Below, piece by piece: positions 24,160-31,901 of a stretch of DNA of 64,000 bases (position 1 is the first letter of the stretch; every line of letters begins with the position of its first letter). Origin of the DNA: DALYJJ01 sp033763935 (lineage in GTDB: Bacteria > Acidobacteriota > Terriglobia > Bryobacterales > Bryobacteraceae); NCBI GenBank assembly GCA_033763935.1, contig JANRJO010000016.1, positions 101,599 through 165,598 of the forward strand. Direction: 5' to 3'. Below the pieces are notes generated by a model that saw only the letters and a program-made list of their open reading frames with translations, made no database searches and was not told the DNA's origin. A program made the translations under genes and the position numbers.

Positions 24160-25781
24160 GTCCTTTTCACTACCATGAGCGTGATGTCGTCGAACTGGGG
24201 AGCGCCCCCGGCGAACGCGTCGATCTCGGCGAAGATGCAGTCGACGATATCGCGCGCCGGACAGCCACTGTTGCGGCGGAGGCAGTCCACCAGGCGGTCC
24301 ATCTCGAACTCGTCTTCCGCGAGGTTCTGTGCTTCGGTGACGCCATCGCTGTAGATGACAAGGATATCGCCCGGACAAAGCGAGCCGTCGAGCTCAGCCT
24401 GAGTACGCTTCGGAAAGAGCCCAAGCGCCAGGCCCGGCCCGTCCAGGAGTTCATGCTCGCCGGATGCGCGAAGAAGAACAGCGGCGTTATGCCCGCAGTT
24501 GACATAGCGGAAAGCGCCGGTGCGAGGGTCGAGGGCGACCAGAAAAGCCGTGGCGAACTTATTGGCGGGAGTGGTGGCGTAAAGGAGGTCGTTGGCGCGG
24601 CCGGCGACTTCGAGCAGCGGCGTGGACGGGGCGAGCAGGGCGCGCAGCGTCGCTTGGATTGTGGACATGAGAAGCGCCGCCGAAAGTCCTTTGCCGGAGA
24701 TGTCCGCCACGCAGAACAGATGGGGCTGGTCCGCGCCGGGCCCGGTGATGGGCAGGGCGTCGTAGTAGTCGCCTCCCACCTGCCGCGCCTGGCGGTTGCG
24801 CGCCGCGATCTCGAATCCCGCGAGATCAGGCAGCTTCGCGGGAAACAGGTTGTTCTGAATACTCGCGGCCAGCGTCAGCTCTTTCTCCAACTGTCGCTTG
24901 AGAACGGTCTCCTTGAAGTTCCAGGCGTTGTCCAGGGCGACGGCTGCCTGCGCGGCAAGACCGGTGCCGAACTCGATATCGGCCTCGCTGTAAGTGGCTC
25001 CCCGCAGCCGCGGGCCGGCTACCAGCAGCCCGAAGGTGGCTTCGTTGGCCCGAATGGGCAGAAGCAGAGACCCGGCTGGAACCGGAGGATCGCCCTCACC
25101 GGAGGCGATAAGGGCGTCGGACAGCGATGCAACCTGGAGCTTCCAGGGCTCCGGGTTGGAAAGGTCGAGTCCCTTCTGCCGCAGGACCAGCGGCTGCCCC
25201 TCGCGCCACGCGACGACCGCGTACTTGGAGACAGCCCAGCGTCCCGCGATCGTGAGTGCAGCCAGGCGCGCCACTTCCTCGGGCTCAAACGTGGCGGCGA
25301 GGCCGCGGCCGAGGTCGAGGAGAGCGCGCAGTTCCTGAAGCCGCTGGTCGAGCGCCTGGTTCGCGTGCCGCGCCGACTCGAGTGCTTGCGCGTTCGAAAT
25401 GACGCTGGCCGCGAGCCCCAAGAGTGCTTCGATGAACTCCGACTCTTCCGCTTCGACGTTCTTGTTGTAGGCGCCGAGGCCCAACAGACCGGTTGGCTCT
25501 GCCGGGTTTCCAATCGGGAGGACACGCTCAATGCCGGCCGCCTGCGCCGCCTCTTCAATGTATTCGGCGCCCGCGGATAACATGCTGGCGCCGCGGACCA
25601 GCGCCAGCTGGAGAGTGCCCTCCGGGCGCCGCACGGCAATCAAGCCGCGCCGCGCCAACAGCCTGCCCATCACCGTTCGCAGCAGGTGCTTGAGGACGGT
25701 GTCCAGCTCGAGCGAGCTCTGCAGAAGCTGCGCGGACTCAAGCAGCGCTTCGAGGCGGGAGGCATCGAGCTTACTGGTCAT
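24144..25781 (-). CDS. GAF-domain SpoIIE/RsbU-type PP2C phosphatase
   Basis: A 545-residue soluble phosphatase. An N-terminal helix (SRLEALLESAQLLQSSLELD) leads into two GAF-like domains (about 25-150 and 175-305), followed by a SpoIIE domain (about 330-540). The catalytic motifs are intact: QVGGDYYDAL, CVADISGKG, IYSDGVTEAQN and FDDITLMVV. GAF domains bind small ligands or cofactors, so this enzyme would report a cytoplasmic signal, while the two following paralogues report membrane or outside ones. It is the first gene of the five-gene run and probably the promoter-proximal one. The ligand is unknown. Confidence 0.9.
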   Translation of the reverse strand: MTSKLDASRLEALLESAQLLQSSLELDTVLKHLLRTVMGRLLARRGLIAVRRPEGTLQLALVRGASMLSAGAEYIEEAAQAAGIERVLPIGNPAEPTGLLGLGAYNKNVEAEESEFIEALLGLAASVISNAQALESARHANQALDQRLQELRALLDLGRGLAATFEPEEVARLAALTIAGRWAVSKYAVVAWREGQPLVLRQKGLDLSNPEPWKLQVASLSDALIASGEGDPPVPAGSLLLPIRANEATFGLLVAGPRLRGATYSEADIEFGTGLAAQAAVALDNAWNFKETVLKRQLEKELTLAASIQNNLFPAKLPDLAGFEIAARNRQARQVGGDYYDALPITGPGADQPHLFCVADISGKGLSAALLMSTIQATLRALLAPSTPLLEVAGRANDLLYATTPANKFATAFLVALDPRTGAFRYVNCGHNAAVLLRASGEHELLDGPGLALGLFPKRTQAELDGSLCPGDILVIYSDGVTEAQNLAEDEFEMDRLVDCLRRNSGCPARDIVDCIFAEIDAFAGGAPQFDDITLMVVKRTCSPA

Positions 25782-25805
25782 GAACTGTTATTCAAGCACG
25801 GATGG

Positions 25806-25822
25806 GCCTCCCGGAGGGAGGC
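25806..25822. other. Short hairpin between the ORF6N and GAF-phosphatase genes
   Basis: GCCTCCC (25806-25812) and GGGAGGC (25816-25822) are perfect 7-base arms with a GGA loop, touching the ORF6N stop codon. No T-run follows on the minus strand, so it is a weak terminator candidate at best. Confidence 0.4.
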
Positions 25823-26409
25823 TAGTCGCTGTCGACGCGGTACCCGATACGGCGTCGCGGAGGTGTTGGCTCCGGCTGAAGCAGTTGGTGGAGCGTTTCG
25901 AAGACGACCTTCAGGTTCTCGTCGTGATGGGCGTATTTCTCTTCGAGGTCGGCCAGCCGGTCACCCAGGTCGGAACTCAAGGAAAGGACTTTCCGAAGCC
26001 GGACGAACGCGCGGACGATCAGGATGTTGACCTGGACCGCGCGATCGCTGCTGAGCACCGAGGAGAGCATCGCCACGCCGTGTTCGGTGAAGACGAATGG
26101 GCGGTAGCGACGGCCGCCGCGAGCGTCGGTTTTTGAGGTCACAGATTGTGACCTCAAACGGCCGGACGCTTTGGAAGCATTGAAAAATGGCCCTTCGGAC
26201 ACTTCGTTTGAGGTCACAAATTGTGACCTCAAAGTTTCGCTTTCGTCTTCCGTAAGCTGAAACATGAAGTCCTCCGGGAATCGGTCGAGGTTTCGGCGGA
26301 CTGCCTGATTGAGTACTTTGGTCGGTACTCCATACAGGGCCGCAAGGTCGGCATCGAACATCACCTTGTGGTCGCGGACGAGGAAGATCCGGCGGGCGAT
26401 CCGTTCCAC
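25822..26409 (-). CDS. ORF6N-domain protein with two in-frame palindromic repeats
   Basis: ORF6N-domain protein of unknown role, a family common in phages and mobile regions and thought to bind DNA. The domain is clear: VERIARRIFLVRDHKVMFDADL, ALYGVPTKVLNQAVRRN, RFPEDFMFQLTEDE and RPFVFTEHGVAMLSSVL. The family motif L-R-S-Q-x-V-T-S occurs twice, 75 bases apart, at two 27-base palindromes; normally it occurs once. The open frame begins at an internal GTG (26409) with no ribosome site. The usual N-terminal extension of the family appears in another frame from 26528, so the gene is probably frameshifted. It lies between an MFS gene and the phosphatase cluster with no phage neighbours. Confidence 0.8.
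   Translation of the reverse strand: MERIARRIFLVRDHKVMFDADLAALYGVPTKVLNQAVRRNLDRFPEDFMFQLTEDESETLRSQFVTSNEVSEGPFFNASKASGRLRSQSVTSKTDARGGRRYRPFVFTEHGVAMLSSVLSSDRAVQVNILIVRAFVRLRKVLSLSSDLGDRLADLEEKYAHHDENLKVVFETLHQLLQPEPTPPRRRIGYRVDSD
26132..26158. repeat. 27-base palindrome inside the ORF6N gene, copy 1
   Basis: The arms TTTGAGGTCACA and TGTGACCTCAAA are perfect over 12 bases around the centre GAT. It lies in frame and encodes LRSQSVTSK. It differs from copy 2 only in the central bases. Confidence 0.9.
26207..26233. repeat. 27-base palindrome inside the ORF6N gene, copy 2
   Basis: The same 12-base arms TTTGAGGTCACA and TGTGACCTCAAA surround the centre AAT, making the pairing perfect to 13 bases per side. 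It encodes LRSQFVTSN. The copies start exactly 75 bases apart, a multiple of three, with 48 unrelated bases between them. Confidence 0.9.
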
Positions 26410-26528
26410 GGGAACGGCGAGTGCGGTCTCGCGGGCTCGTTTACCGCGCGCCCCGGCTTGCCGGGCGCCGGCTTGCGGCCAGGCTTCGATCGGCCGGTTG
26501 GCTTGCGCTTGGTGGATTTGGCGGTCAT
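26410..26528 (-). other. Probable displaced N-terminus of the ORF6N protein
   Basis: An ATG at 26528 overlaps the stop of the MFS gene (ATGA) and opens a basic reading frame, MTAKSTKRKPTGRSKPGRK, like the lysine-rich leaders of ORF6N proteins. The second frame then supplies KRARETALAVPVERI, the common ORF6N opening. One extra G in the four-base run at 26451-26454 (CCCC on the plus strand) would join the two into one protein. This is either a true frameshift mutation or a homopolymer reading error. Confidence 0.55.
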
Positions 26529-27697
26529 CGCTCAGATAGTGCAGGGACAGCGCGAACCCTCTCCGGGTCAGCAGTCTGGGAGGCCAGCGCGAAACCCACC
26601 AGAGCCAGCCCGGAAGGGAGGAAGAGCGCGGTCCGGAGCGAGGTGGCGGCAGCCAGGGCGCCGATGAGCGGCGGGCCTGTCAACAGTCCCGCATAGCCGG
26701 CGGTCACGACCGTTGCCATACCGACCCCCGCTGAAGAGGCGCGGCGGGCAGCGGCGCTGAAGATCAGGGGCACCACCACGGAAAAGCCTGCTCCCACAGC
26801 CGCGAAGCCGGCGAGCGCTTGGAGCGGGCTTGACGCCAGCAGGGCAACGACGAGGCCGGCGGCGCCCAGCAGCGTGCCCGCGCGAACCGTTGTTACCCGG
26901 CCGAGACGGAGTGACAACCGATCTCCCCCCAGGCGACCGGCAGTCATCGCCGCCGAGAAGCACGCGTATCCAAGTGGCGCCACGGCTGGCTCCGCCAGGA
27001 GCACCCGGCCCAGGTAGACCGCGCTCCAGTCGGCCATCGCGCCTTCGCTCAACACCATCGCAAACGCGAAGGCCGCGAGGGCGAGGAGTGCGCGCGATGG
27101 CTTGGCAAGGACGGTCCCGTGCGGCTGGGCGTCAGTGGAGGCGGGCAGCAGGCGCCGCGCCGCAACCATCGCGACAACTCCCGCGGCGGCGGCGGCGACC
27201 GACAGATGCGGCACGGGCGCGACGCCCGCGCCACCCGCGAGAGCGCCGATGCCCGCGCCGGCCATGGCTCCCAGGCTGAAGAAGGCGTGAAAGGTGGACA
27301 TGAAGGAGCCGCCGGCCAAGCGCTCGAGTTCGGAGGCGTGAGCGTTTTTCGCTACGTCCATCGAGCCTCCCGCCGCCCCGAACAGCACGAGGGCGGCAAA
27401 CAGCAGGGGGCCGTTCCCGGCGAGAGCCATGCCGGGCAACGCGGCGCAGAAGGCGAGGGTTGCCGCCGCGAGCACCGGGCGGCTTCCGTGGCGCGCGGAG
27501 ACCGCTCCGGAAAGCACCATGGCGGGAATTGCACCGGCCGCGAAGCCAAGCAGGACGAGGCCGAGTTCGGTGGTGGTAAGCCCCAGCCGGGCCTGGATCG
27601 AGGGTATCCGCGAGACCCAGGCGGCATACACGAAGCCGTGGACGAAGAAGAGAGCCAGCATCGCGAAACGCGGGCCGTGATATACGTAGGAGGTCAT
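26525..27697 (-). CDS. MFS transporter, YbjJ-like
   Basis: A 390-residue inner-membrane major facilitator with about 12 hydrophobic segments. Features include WVSRIPSIQARLGLT near the start, as in the YbjJ/fucose-permease-like group, the A-motif-like GAVSARHGSRPVLAA and a pseudo-symmetric second half (GGDRLSLRLGRVTTVRAG). The substrate is unknown. The ATG at 27697 is chosen because the protein then starts at a normal N-terminus; a 171-residue upstream extension is highly charged and antisense to the second MFS gene. It is divergent from that second MFS gene with 24 bases between the starts, and its stop overlaps the displaced ORF6N start. Confidence 0.85.
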   Translation of the reverse strand: MTSYVYHGPRFAMLALFFVHGFVYAAWVSRIPSIQARLGLTTTELGLVLLGFAAGAIPAMVLSGAVSARHGSRPVLAAATLAFCAALPGMALAGNGPLLFAALVLFGAAGGSMDVAKNAHASELERLAGGSFMSTFHAFFSLGAMAGAGIGALAGGAGVAPVPHLSVAAAAAGVVAMVAARRLLPASTDAQPHGTVLAKPSRALLALAAFAFAMVLSEGAMADWSAVYLGRVLLAEPAVAPLGYACFSAAMTAGRLGGDRLSLRLGRVTTVRAGTLLGAAGLVVALLASSPLQALAGFAAVGAGFSVVVPLIFSAAARRASSAGVGMATVVTAGYAGLLTGPPLIGALAAATSLRTALFLPSGLALVGFALASQTADPERVRAVPALSER

Positions 27698-27721
27698 ATC
27701 GGACGCGGGAGTCTCGTCTCC

Positions 27722-28996
27722 ATGAAGCAGAAGTTCTTCGGTTGGTGGATCACTGTCCTCGCCTTCTTCACGTTCGGAATCGCCGTCGGCATTCCGTATT
27801 ACGGCGGTCCCTTCTTCTACGACTATTACAAGAAGACCTTCGGCTGGTCGACAACGGAGACGACGTTCGGCTTTCCGCTCGCCGCGCTGCTGACGCTGTG
27901 GGTAGGGCCGCTGCTCGCCCATCGCTTCAGCCCGCGGAAGATGATCCTCATCGGAACCGGCTTCACCGGCCTCGGGTTCCTCGGCTTCGGTCTCATGAAG
28001 GGCGACCTGCTCACCTACTACGCCCTGTGGTTCGTCTACATTGTCGGCTACATCTTCTCGGGGCCGATTCCGCATCAGGTGATCGTGTCGCAGTGGTTCC
28101 GGCGCATGCGCGGTAAGGCGATGGCCGTCGTGTATCTCGGCGTGGGGGTCTTCGGCGGTATCTCCGCTAAGTTCATCGCCAATCCGCTCACGGCGGCGTT
28201 CGACTTTCACACCGCGCTGATCGTCATCGGGGCGTTGATGCTCCTGGCATGGCCGCTGGCTCTGTTCGGCATGAAGGACCGTCCGTCGGACCTTGGCCAG
28301 TACCCCGACGGCGACCCCGCACCGGCGGTTGCCGCGTCACCGGCGCCTCCGCGTCCGTTCGGCGAGATGCTCGGGCAGCGGGCCTTCTGGCTGCTGATGA
28401 TCGGAAGCGTCTGCTCCATCGGCGCCATCGGCTCCATCAACCAGCACATGAAACTGGTCTTCCTCGAGCATGGCTTCAAGGACCAGGCGGTACTCAACAA
28501 CCTCTTCGCCAACGCCACGCTGTGCATCCTGTTTTCGAGTATCGCCGGGCGGCTGTTCATGGGATATCTGGCCGACAAGTACAACAAGAAAGTCGTGATG
28601 GCAGTCACCTACTTGCTGGTGGCGGGTACCATTCCGCTCTTGTTTCTCGTCACTCCGGACCAGCCTCAGTTTGTCTACGTGTTCGCCGTTCTTTTCGGCT
28701 TCGGCATGGGCGCGGACTACATGTTGATACCGCTGATGGCGGCAGAGCGCTTCGGCGTGAATTCGCTGGCGCGAGCCATGGCCGTGATTCTTCCCGCGGA
28801 TACCATCGGTCAGACCTGGTGCCCGCTGCTGGTCTCGCGCATCCACGATTCCCTGGGAAATTACGAACTCGCGCTGCAGATTGTTTTTGTGCTGGCGGCC
28901 GTGGGTGCGGTTGCCATTCTGTCGCTGCCGGGTTCATCAAGACGAGATGAGACACTTCACGTACAAGACGCTCGACGAGCTGCGACAGAGCACTAG
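27722..28996 (+). CDS. MFS transporter, OxlT / monocarboxylate-like
   Basis: A 424-residue major facilitator with 12 predicted spans. FFGWWITVLAFFTFGIAVGIPYYG at the N-terminus (described here in two parts, FFGWWITVLAFF then TFGIAVGIPYYG) and GRLFMGYLADKYNKKVVM in the middle resemble the oxalate/formate antiporter and monocarboxylate transporter group. The central loop holds a proline-alanine-rich stretch after KDRPSDLGQYPDGDP. The real start is the ATG at 27722; the long frame from 27119 is antisense to the first MFS gene. Its last 50 bases overlap the start of the flavin oxidoreductase gene, so the two may act in one pathway: uptake of a substrate then reduced or demethylated. Confidence 0.85.
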   Translation: MKQKFFGWWITVLAFFTFGIAVGIPYYGGPFFYDYYKKTFGWSTTETTFGFPLAALLTLWVGPLLAHRFSPRKMILIGTGFTGLGFLGFGLMKGDLLTYYALWFVYIVGYIFSGPIPHQVIVSQWFRRMRGKAMAVVYLGVGVFGGISAKFIANPLTAAFDFHTALIVIGALMLLAWPLALFGMKDRPSDLGQYPDGDPAPAVAASPAPPRPFGEMLGQRAFWLLMIGSVCSIGAIGSINQHMKLVFLEHGFKDQAVLNNLFANATLCILFSSIAGRLFMGYLADKYNKKVVMAVTYLLVAGTIPLLFLVTPDQPQFVYVFAVLFGFGMGADYMLIPLMAAERFGVNSLARAMAVILPADTIGQTWCPLLVSRIHDSLGNYELALQIVFVLAAVGAVAILSLPGSSRRDETLHVQDARRAATEH

Positions 28997-30383
28997 CCAG
29001 GTCGGGACAGCCCACATTCATTTCGAGGACAGCGCCGAGCGCATCAAGGCAATATTGGCTCGGCCGGTTGCGGTGGGACAGGCGACGGCGGGGAACTCCC
29101 TTGCCATTCACCCCATGGAGGGCTGCGATGGCGACCTGGGCGGCAGCCCCGGCGAGTTGACGTTCCGCCGCTACGAACGCTTCGGACGCGGTGGGGCGAA
29201 GCTGATCTGGTTTGAGGCGACGGCGGTTCGGCAGGAAGGGCGCGCCAACACCCGCCAGTTGTACATCCATCCCGGCAACGTGGCCGATTTCGCCCGCTTG
29301 CTCGAACTCACGCTGCGCGTTCACCGCGAGCGTTTCGGCACGGCTGACGACGTCATCGCTCCCCTGCAGTTGACGCACTCCGGTCGCTACAGCGTGCCGC
29401 GGCGTATCATTGCTTACCACAATCCCCTCGTAGACGAGAAGACCGGCGTGGACCGCGGGTACCCGGTTATTACGGATGACGAATTGGAGCGCCTGGAGGA
29501 CGACTATGTGTCCGCGGCTGGCTTGGCGCTCCAGGCGGGATTTCGCGCCATCGATCTGAAGGTGACTCACGGCTACCTGCTCAGCGAGTTGCTCGGCGCG
29601 AAGACCCGCGAGGGCCGCTATGGAGGATCGCTCGAGAATCGGACCAGGATCATCCGAAATGTTCTGGGGAAGATCCGCGCGAAGTACGGGCGGCAGCTCA
29701 TGCTCTGCATGCGGCTCAGCGTCTTCGACGGCATTCCCTTCCGGCGCGACCCTGCCACCGGCGCCGGCGTGCCGTTCGACTATCCCGTCCCGTATCCTTG
29801 GGGCTTCGGCGTGAGCACGGCGAACCCCATGGTGGAGGACCTCTCGGAGCCGTTGCAGGCCGTCGGCTGGTTCCGCGACTGGGGAGTGGAACTGCTGAAC
29901 ATCTCCCTGGCCTGTCCCTACTACAATCCGCACATCGGCCGCCCCTTCGAAAAGCCCGATGACGGGAATTACGAACAACCCGAGCACCCGCTCGAGGGAG
30001 TGGACCGGCACTTCCGCATCGCGGCCCAACTGCAGCACGCCTATCCCGACCTGCCGATCGTGGGAACCGGGTACAGTTGGCTGCAGAAATACTGCCTGAA
30101 TGCCGGCGCCTACAACCTGGATCGGGGCCACATCCGTTTCCTCGGTATTGGGCGGGGTGCGCTGGCCTATCCGGAGTTCGCCGTCGACGCGTTGACCAGG
30201 GGGGAACTCGATGAGCGGCGCGTATGCAAGACCCTCACGTACTGCACCTGGCTGATGCGCCAGAAGGATCACCCGCTCGGGCAATGGGCGACGGGGTGCC
30301 CGCCTTTCGATAAGGAAGTCTACGGCCCGCTGATCAAGGAAGTCCGCGAGGCGCGTCGCACGCAGACGGCGGCCAAAGGATAA
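28947..30383 (+). CDS. NADH:flavin oxidoreductase, Old Yellow Enzyme family
   Basis: A 478-residue TIM-barrel FMN oxidoreductase, longer than the usual 350-400. Seen are the N-terminal NSLAIHPMEGCDGD, APLQLTHSGRYS, DLKVTHGYLLSELLGAKTREGRYGG (read as VTHGYLLSEL then GREGRYGGSLENR-like), and the FMN-phosphate region GIGRGALAYPEF. The Y-G-G-S-x-E-N-R segment is a hallmark of the family. No C-terminal Fe-S/FAD module is present, so it is not a 2,4-dienoyl-CoA reductase. The start ATG at 28947 lies 50 bases inside the MFS gene. The substrate cannot be deduced; a link with the upstream transporter is inferred. Confidence 0.87.
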   Translation: MRHFTYKTLDELRQSTSQVGTAHIHFEDSAERIKAILARPVAVGQATAGNSLAIHPMEGCDGDLGGSPGELTFRRYERFGRGGAKLIWFEATAVRQEGRANTRQLYIHPGNVADFARLLELTLRVHRERFGTADDVIAPLQLTHSGRYSVPRRIIAYHNPLVDEKTGVDRGYPVITDDELERLEDDYVSAAGLALQAGFRAIDLKVTHGYLLSELLGAKTREGRYGGSLENRTRIIRNVLGKIRAKYGRQLMLCMRLSVFDGIPFRRDPATGAGVPFDYPVPYPWGFGVSTANPMVEDLSEPLQAVGWFRDWGVELLNISLACPYYNPHIGRPFEKPDDGNYEQPEHPLEGVDRHFRIAAQLQHAYPDLPIVGTGYSWLQKYCLNAGAYNLDRGHIRFLGIGRGALAYPEFAVDALTRGELDERRVCKTLTYCTWLMRQKDHPLGQWATGCPPFDKEVYGPLIKEVREARRTQTAAKG

Positions 30384-30387
30384 TTCC

Positions 30388-30591
30388 TTGAGCGGTACTG
30401 GCGAGCGATGCGCGGTATGCGGCGGCGGGCTGGTTCAGAAGCTCATTACGCACGAGATTCGCGAGGGAGAGGAACTCTTCGTCTTTGACAACGTGCCTGC
30501 CTGGGTGTGCGCGCAGTGTGACGGGGTGTGGCTGGAGGGCGACGTGAAGCGCAAGCTGGAGGAGATCGTAGCCGCGGAGAAACAGCAGTGA
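30388..30591 (+). CDS. YgiT-type zinc-ribbon protein, 67 residues
   Basis: A small cytoplasmic protein with two C-x-x-C pairs (Cys8/Cys11 and Cys41/Cys44) and the YgiT/MqsA-N pattern WVCAQCDGVWLEGDV followed by a C-terminal helix. In MqsA this zinc domain belongs to an antitoxin, but here there is no helix-turn-helix and no toxin gene beside it. It starts at TTG, 5 bases after the oxidoreductase stop, and its TGA overlaps the GTG start of the HIT gene. It is probably co-transcribed with both. Role unknown. Confidence 0.75.
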   Translation: MSGTGERCAVCGGGLVQKLITHEIREGEELFVFDNVPAWVCAQCDGVWLEGDVKRKLEEIVAAEKQQ

Positions 30592-31016
30592 GCGCCTGTC
30601 TGTTTTGCCGCATCGTCGCCGGGGAGGTTCCGGCCTCGGTGGTTTATGAGGACGAGCAGGTGCTCGCATTCCTCGACATCGGGCCGGTCTTTCATGGGCA
30701 CACCCTGGTGGTTCCGAAGACGCACGCGGACACGCTGCTCGATCTTCCCGACCATCTTTCGGCGCCGCTCCTGGCGGCGGTGCGCCTGATCGGCCGTGCC
30801 GTGGAAAGCGGATTGGGCGCCCAGGGTTCCTTCGTGGCGGTGAATAATCGTGTGAGCCAGACCGTGCCGCATCTGCACGTGCACGTGATGCCGAGGTCGC
30901 GGGGAGACGGCATGAAGGGGTTCTTCTGGCCCCGGAGGCCGTACCGCGACGATGAGCAGCGCGAACAGGTTCGTGCGATGCTCGCGCGCGCGGTAGCGGC
31001 ATTGAGAGGGAGATAA
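30588..31016 (+). CDS. HIT-family nucleotide hydrolase/transferase
   Basis: A 142-residue histidine-triad protein. Cys4 and Cys7 in ACLFCRIVAGEVPASVVYED form the usual N-terminal start, and the triad is HLHVHVMPR. HIT proteins hydrolyse nucleotide phosphoramidates or related dinucleotides. The GTG start at 30588 overlaps the zinc-ribbon stop; the frame open to 30528 is not used because the first 20 residues are antisense-like. It is followed 3 bases later by an SDR gene, so all are probably on one transcript. Confidence 0.9.
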   Translation: MSACLFCRIVAGEVPASVVYEDEQVLAFLDIGPVFHGHTLVVPKTHADTLLDLPDHLSAPLLAAVRLIGRAVESGLGAQGSFVAVNNRVSQTVPHLHVHVMPRSRGDGMKGFFWPRRPYRDDEQREQVRAMLARAVAALRGR

Positions 31017-31019
31017 CGA

Positions 31020-31901
31020 GTGGAACAATTCAAGGGCAGAGTCGCGGTGGTGACGGGCGGCGCGAGCGGCATCGGCTTCGCCCTGGCTCGACGGCTGGCG
31101 CGCGAGGGCTGCCGGATTGTCCTTGCCGACATTGAACAGGCCGAGCTCGAGAGGGCGAGGGATACTCTTTCAGCCGAGGGCGCGGAGGTGCTGGCGGTAC
31201 GAACCGACGTGGCGCGGTTCGACGACGTCGAGCGTCTGGCGGAGCAAACGCTCCGGGCCTTCGGTGCGGCGCACATCGTGTGCAATAACGCGGGTGTTGC
31301 GGGCGGCTTCGGCCCCATGTGGGAGATCTCCCCGCGAGCGTGGGATTGGACGCTGGGAGTGAATCTGCAAGGCGTGATCCATGGTGTGCGGGTGTTCGTG
31401 CCGATCCTGCTGAAGCAGGAGGAAGGGCACATTGTGAACACCGCTTCAGCCGCGGGCCTGGTAGCATTCCCCTTTGCGGCGCCGTACGGGATCTCAAAGT
31501 TCGGCGTGGTTGCGCTTTCTGAGGCGCTCGCCTTGGAACTCAAAGCAGGGCAAGCCGACGTGGGAGTCTCGGTTCTGTGCCCGGCCTACGTTGCCACGCG
31601 CATCGCCGAGGTGCGCAACGTTCCCGGGGAGCTAGCCGCGGAGTGGGCCGCCCTGGGCCCCCTCCCGGCGGAGAAGCAAAAGCAGATGGAGGAGATTGCC
31701 AAAGGCGTGGCGGAAGGAATTCCCCCGGAAGCGGTAGCGGATGCCGTGCTCGACGGGATCCGCCAGCGCCGCCTGTATATTCTCACCCACCAGGAGATGG
31801 GGCCCTACATCGAAGGCCGCATGAAGGCGATCCTAGCCGCGAGCCCGTCGTCGCGCGTACAGGGTGCCGGCCAACCCCACGGCCACTCCAGCGGCGAATA
31901 G
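31020..31901 (+). CDS. Short-chain dehydrogenase/reductase (SDR)
   Basis: A 293-residue classical SDR that uses NAD(P)H. The cofactor loop is TGGASGIG (about 13-20), the NNAG motif is CNNAGVAGG, the catalytic Ser lies in NTASAAG, and the Tyr/Lys pair is in YGISK. SDRs of this form act on alcohols, ketones or hydroxy-acyl compounds, and the substrate is not fixed by motif. The start is GTG at 31020. The last 69 bases overlap, in opposite direction, the C-terminal end of the metallo-beta-lactamase-fold gene, and the C-terminal tail (SSRVQGAGQPHG) is probably extra sequence arising from that overlap. Confidence 0.9.
   Translation: MEQFKGRVAVVTGGASGIGFALARRLAREGCRIVLADIEQAELERARDTLSAEGAEVLAVRTDVARFDDVERLAEQTLRAFGAAHIVCNNAGVAGGFGPMWEISPRAWDWTLGVNLQGVIHGVRVFVPILLKQEEGHIVNTASAAGLVAFPFAAPYGISKFGVVALSEALALELKAGQADVGVSVLCPAYVATRIAEVRNVPGELAAEWAALGPLPAEKQKQMEEIAKGVAEGIPPEAVADAVLDGIRQRRLYILTHQEMGPYIEGRMKAILAASPSSRVQGAGQPHGHSSGE

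Noticed and set aside
28650..30284. A 544-residue minus-strand open frame opposite the flavin oxidoreductase
   Set aside because: It has no recognisable domain and lies fully over a gene with clear Old Yellow Enzyme motifs, so it is an effect of high GC content.
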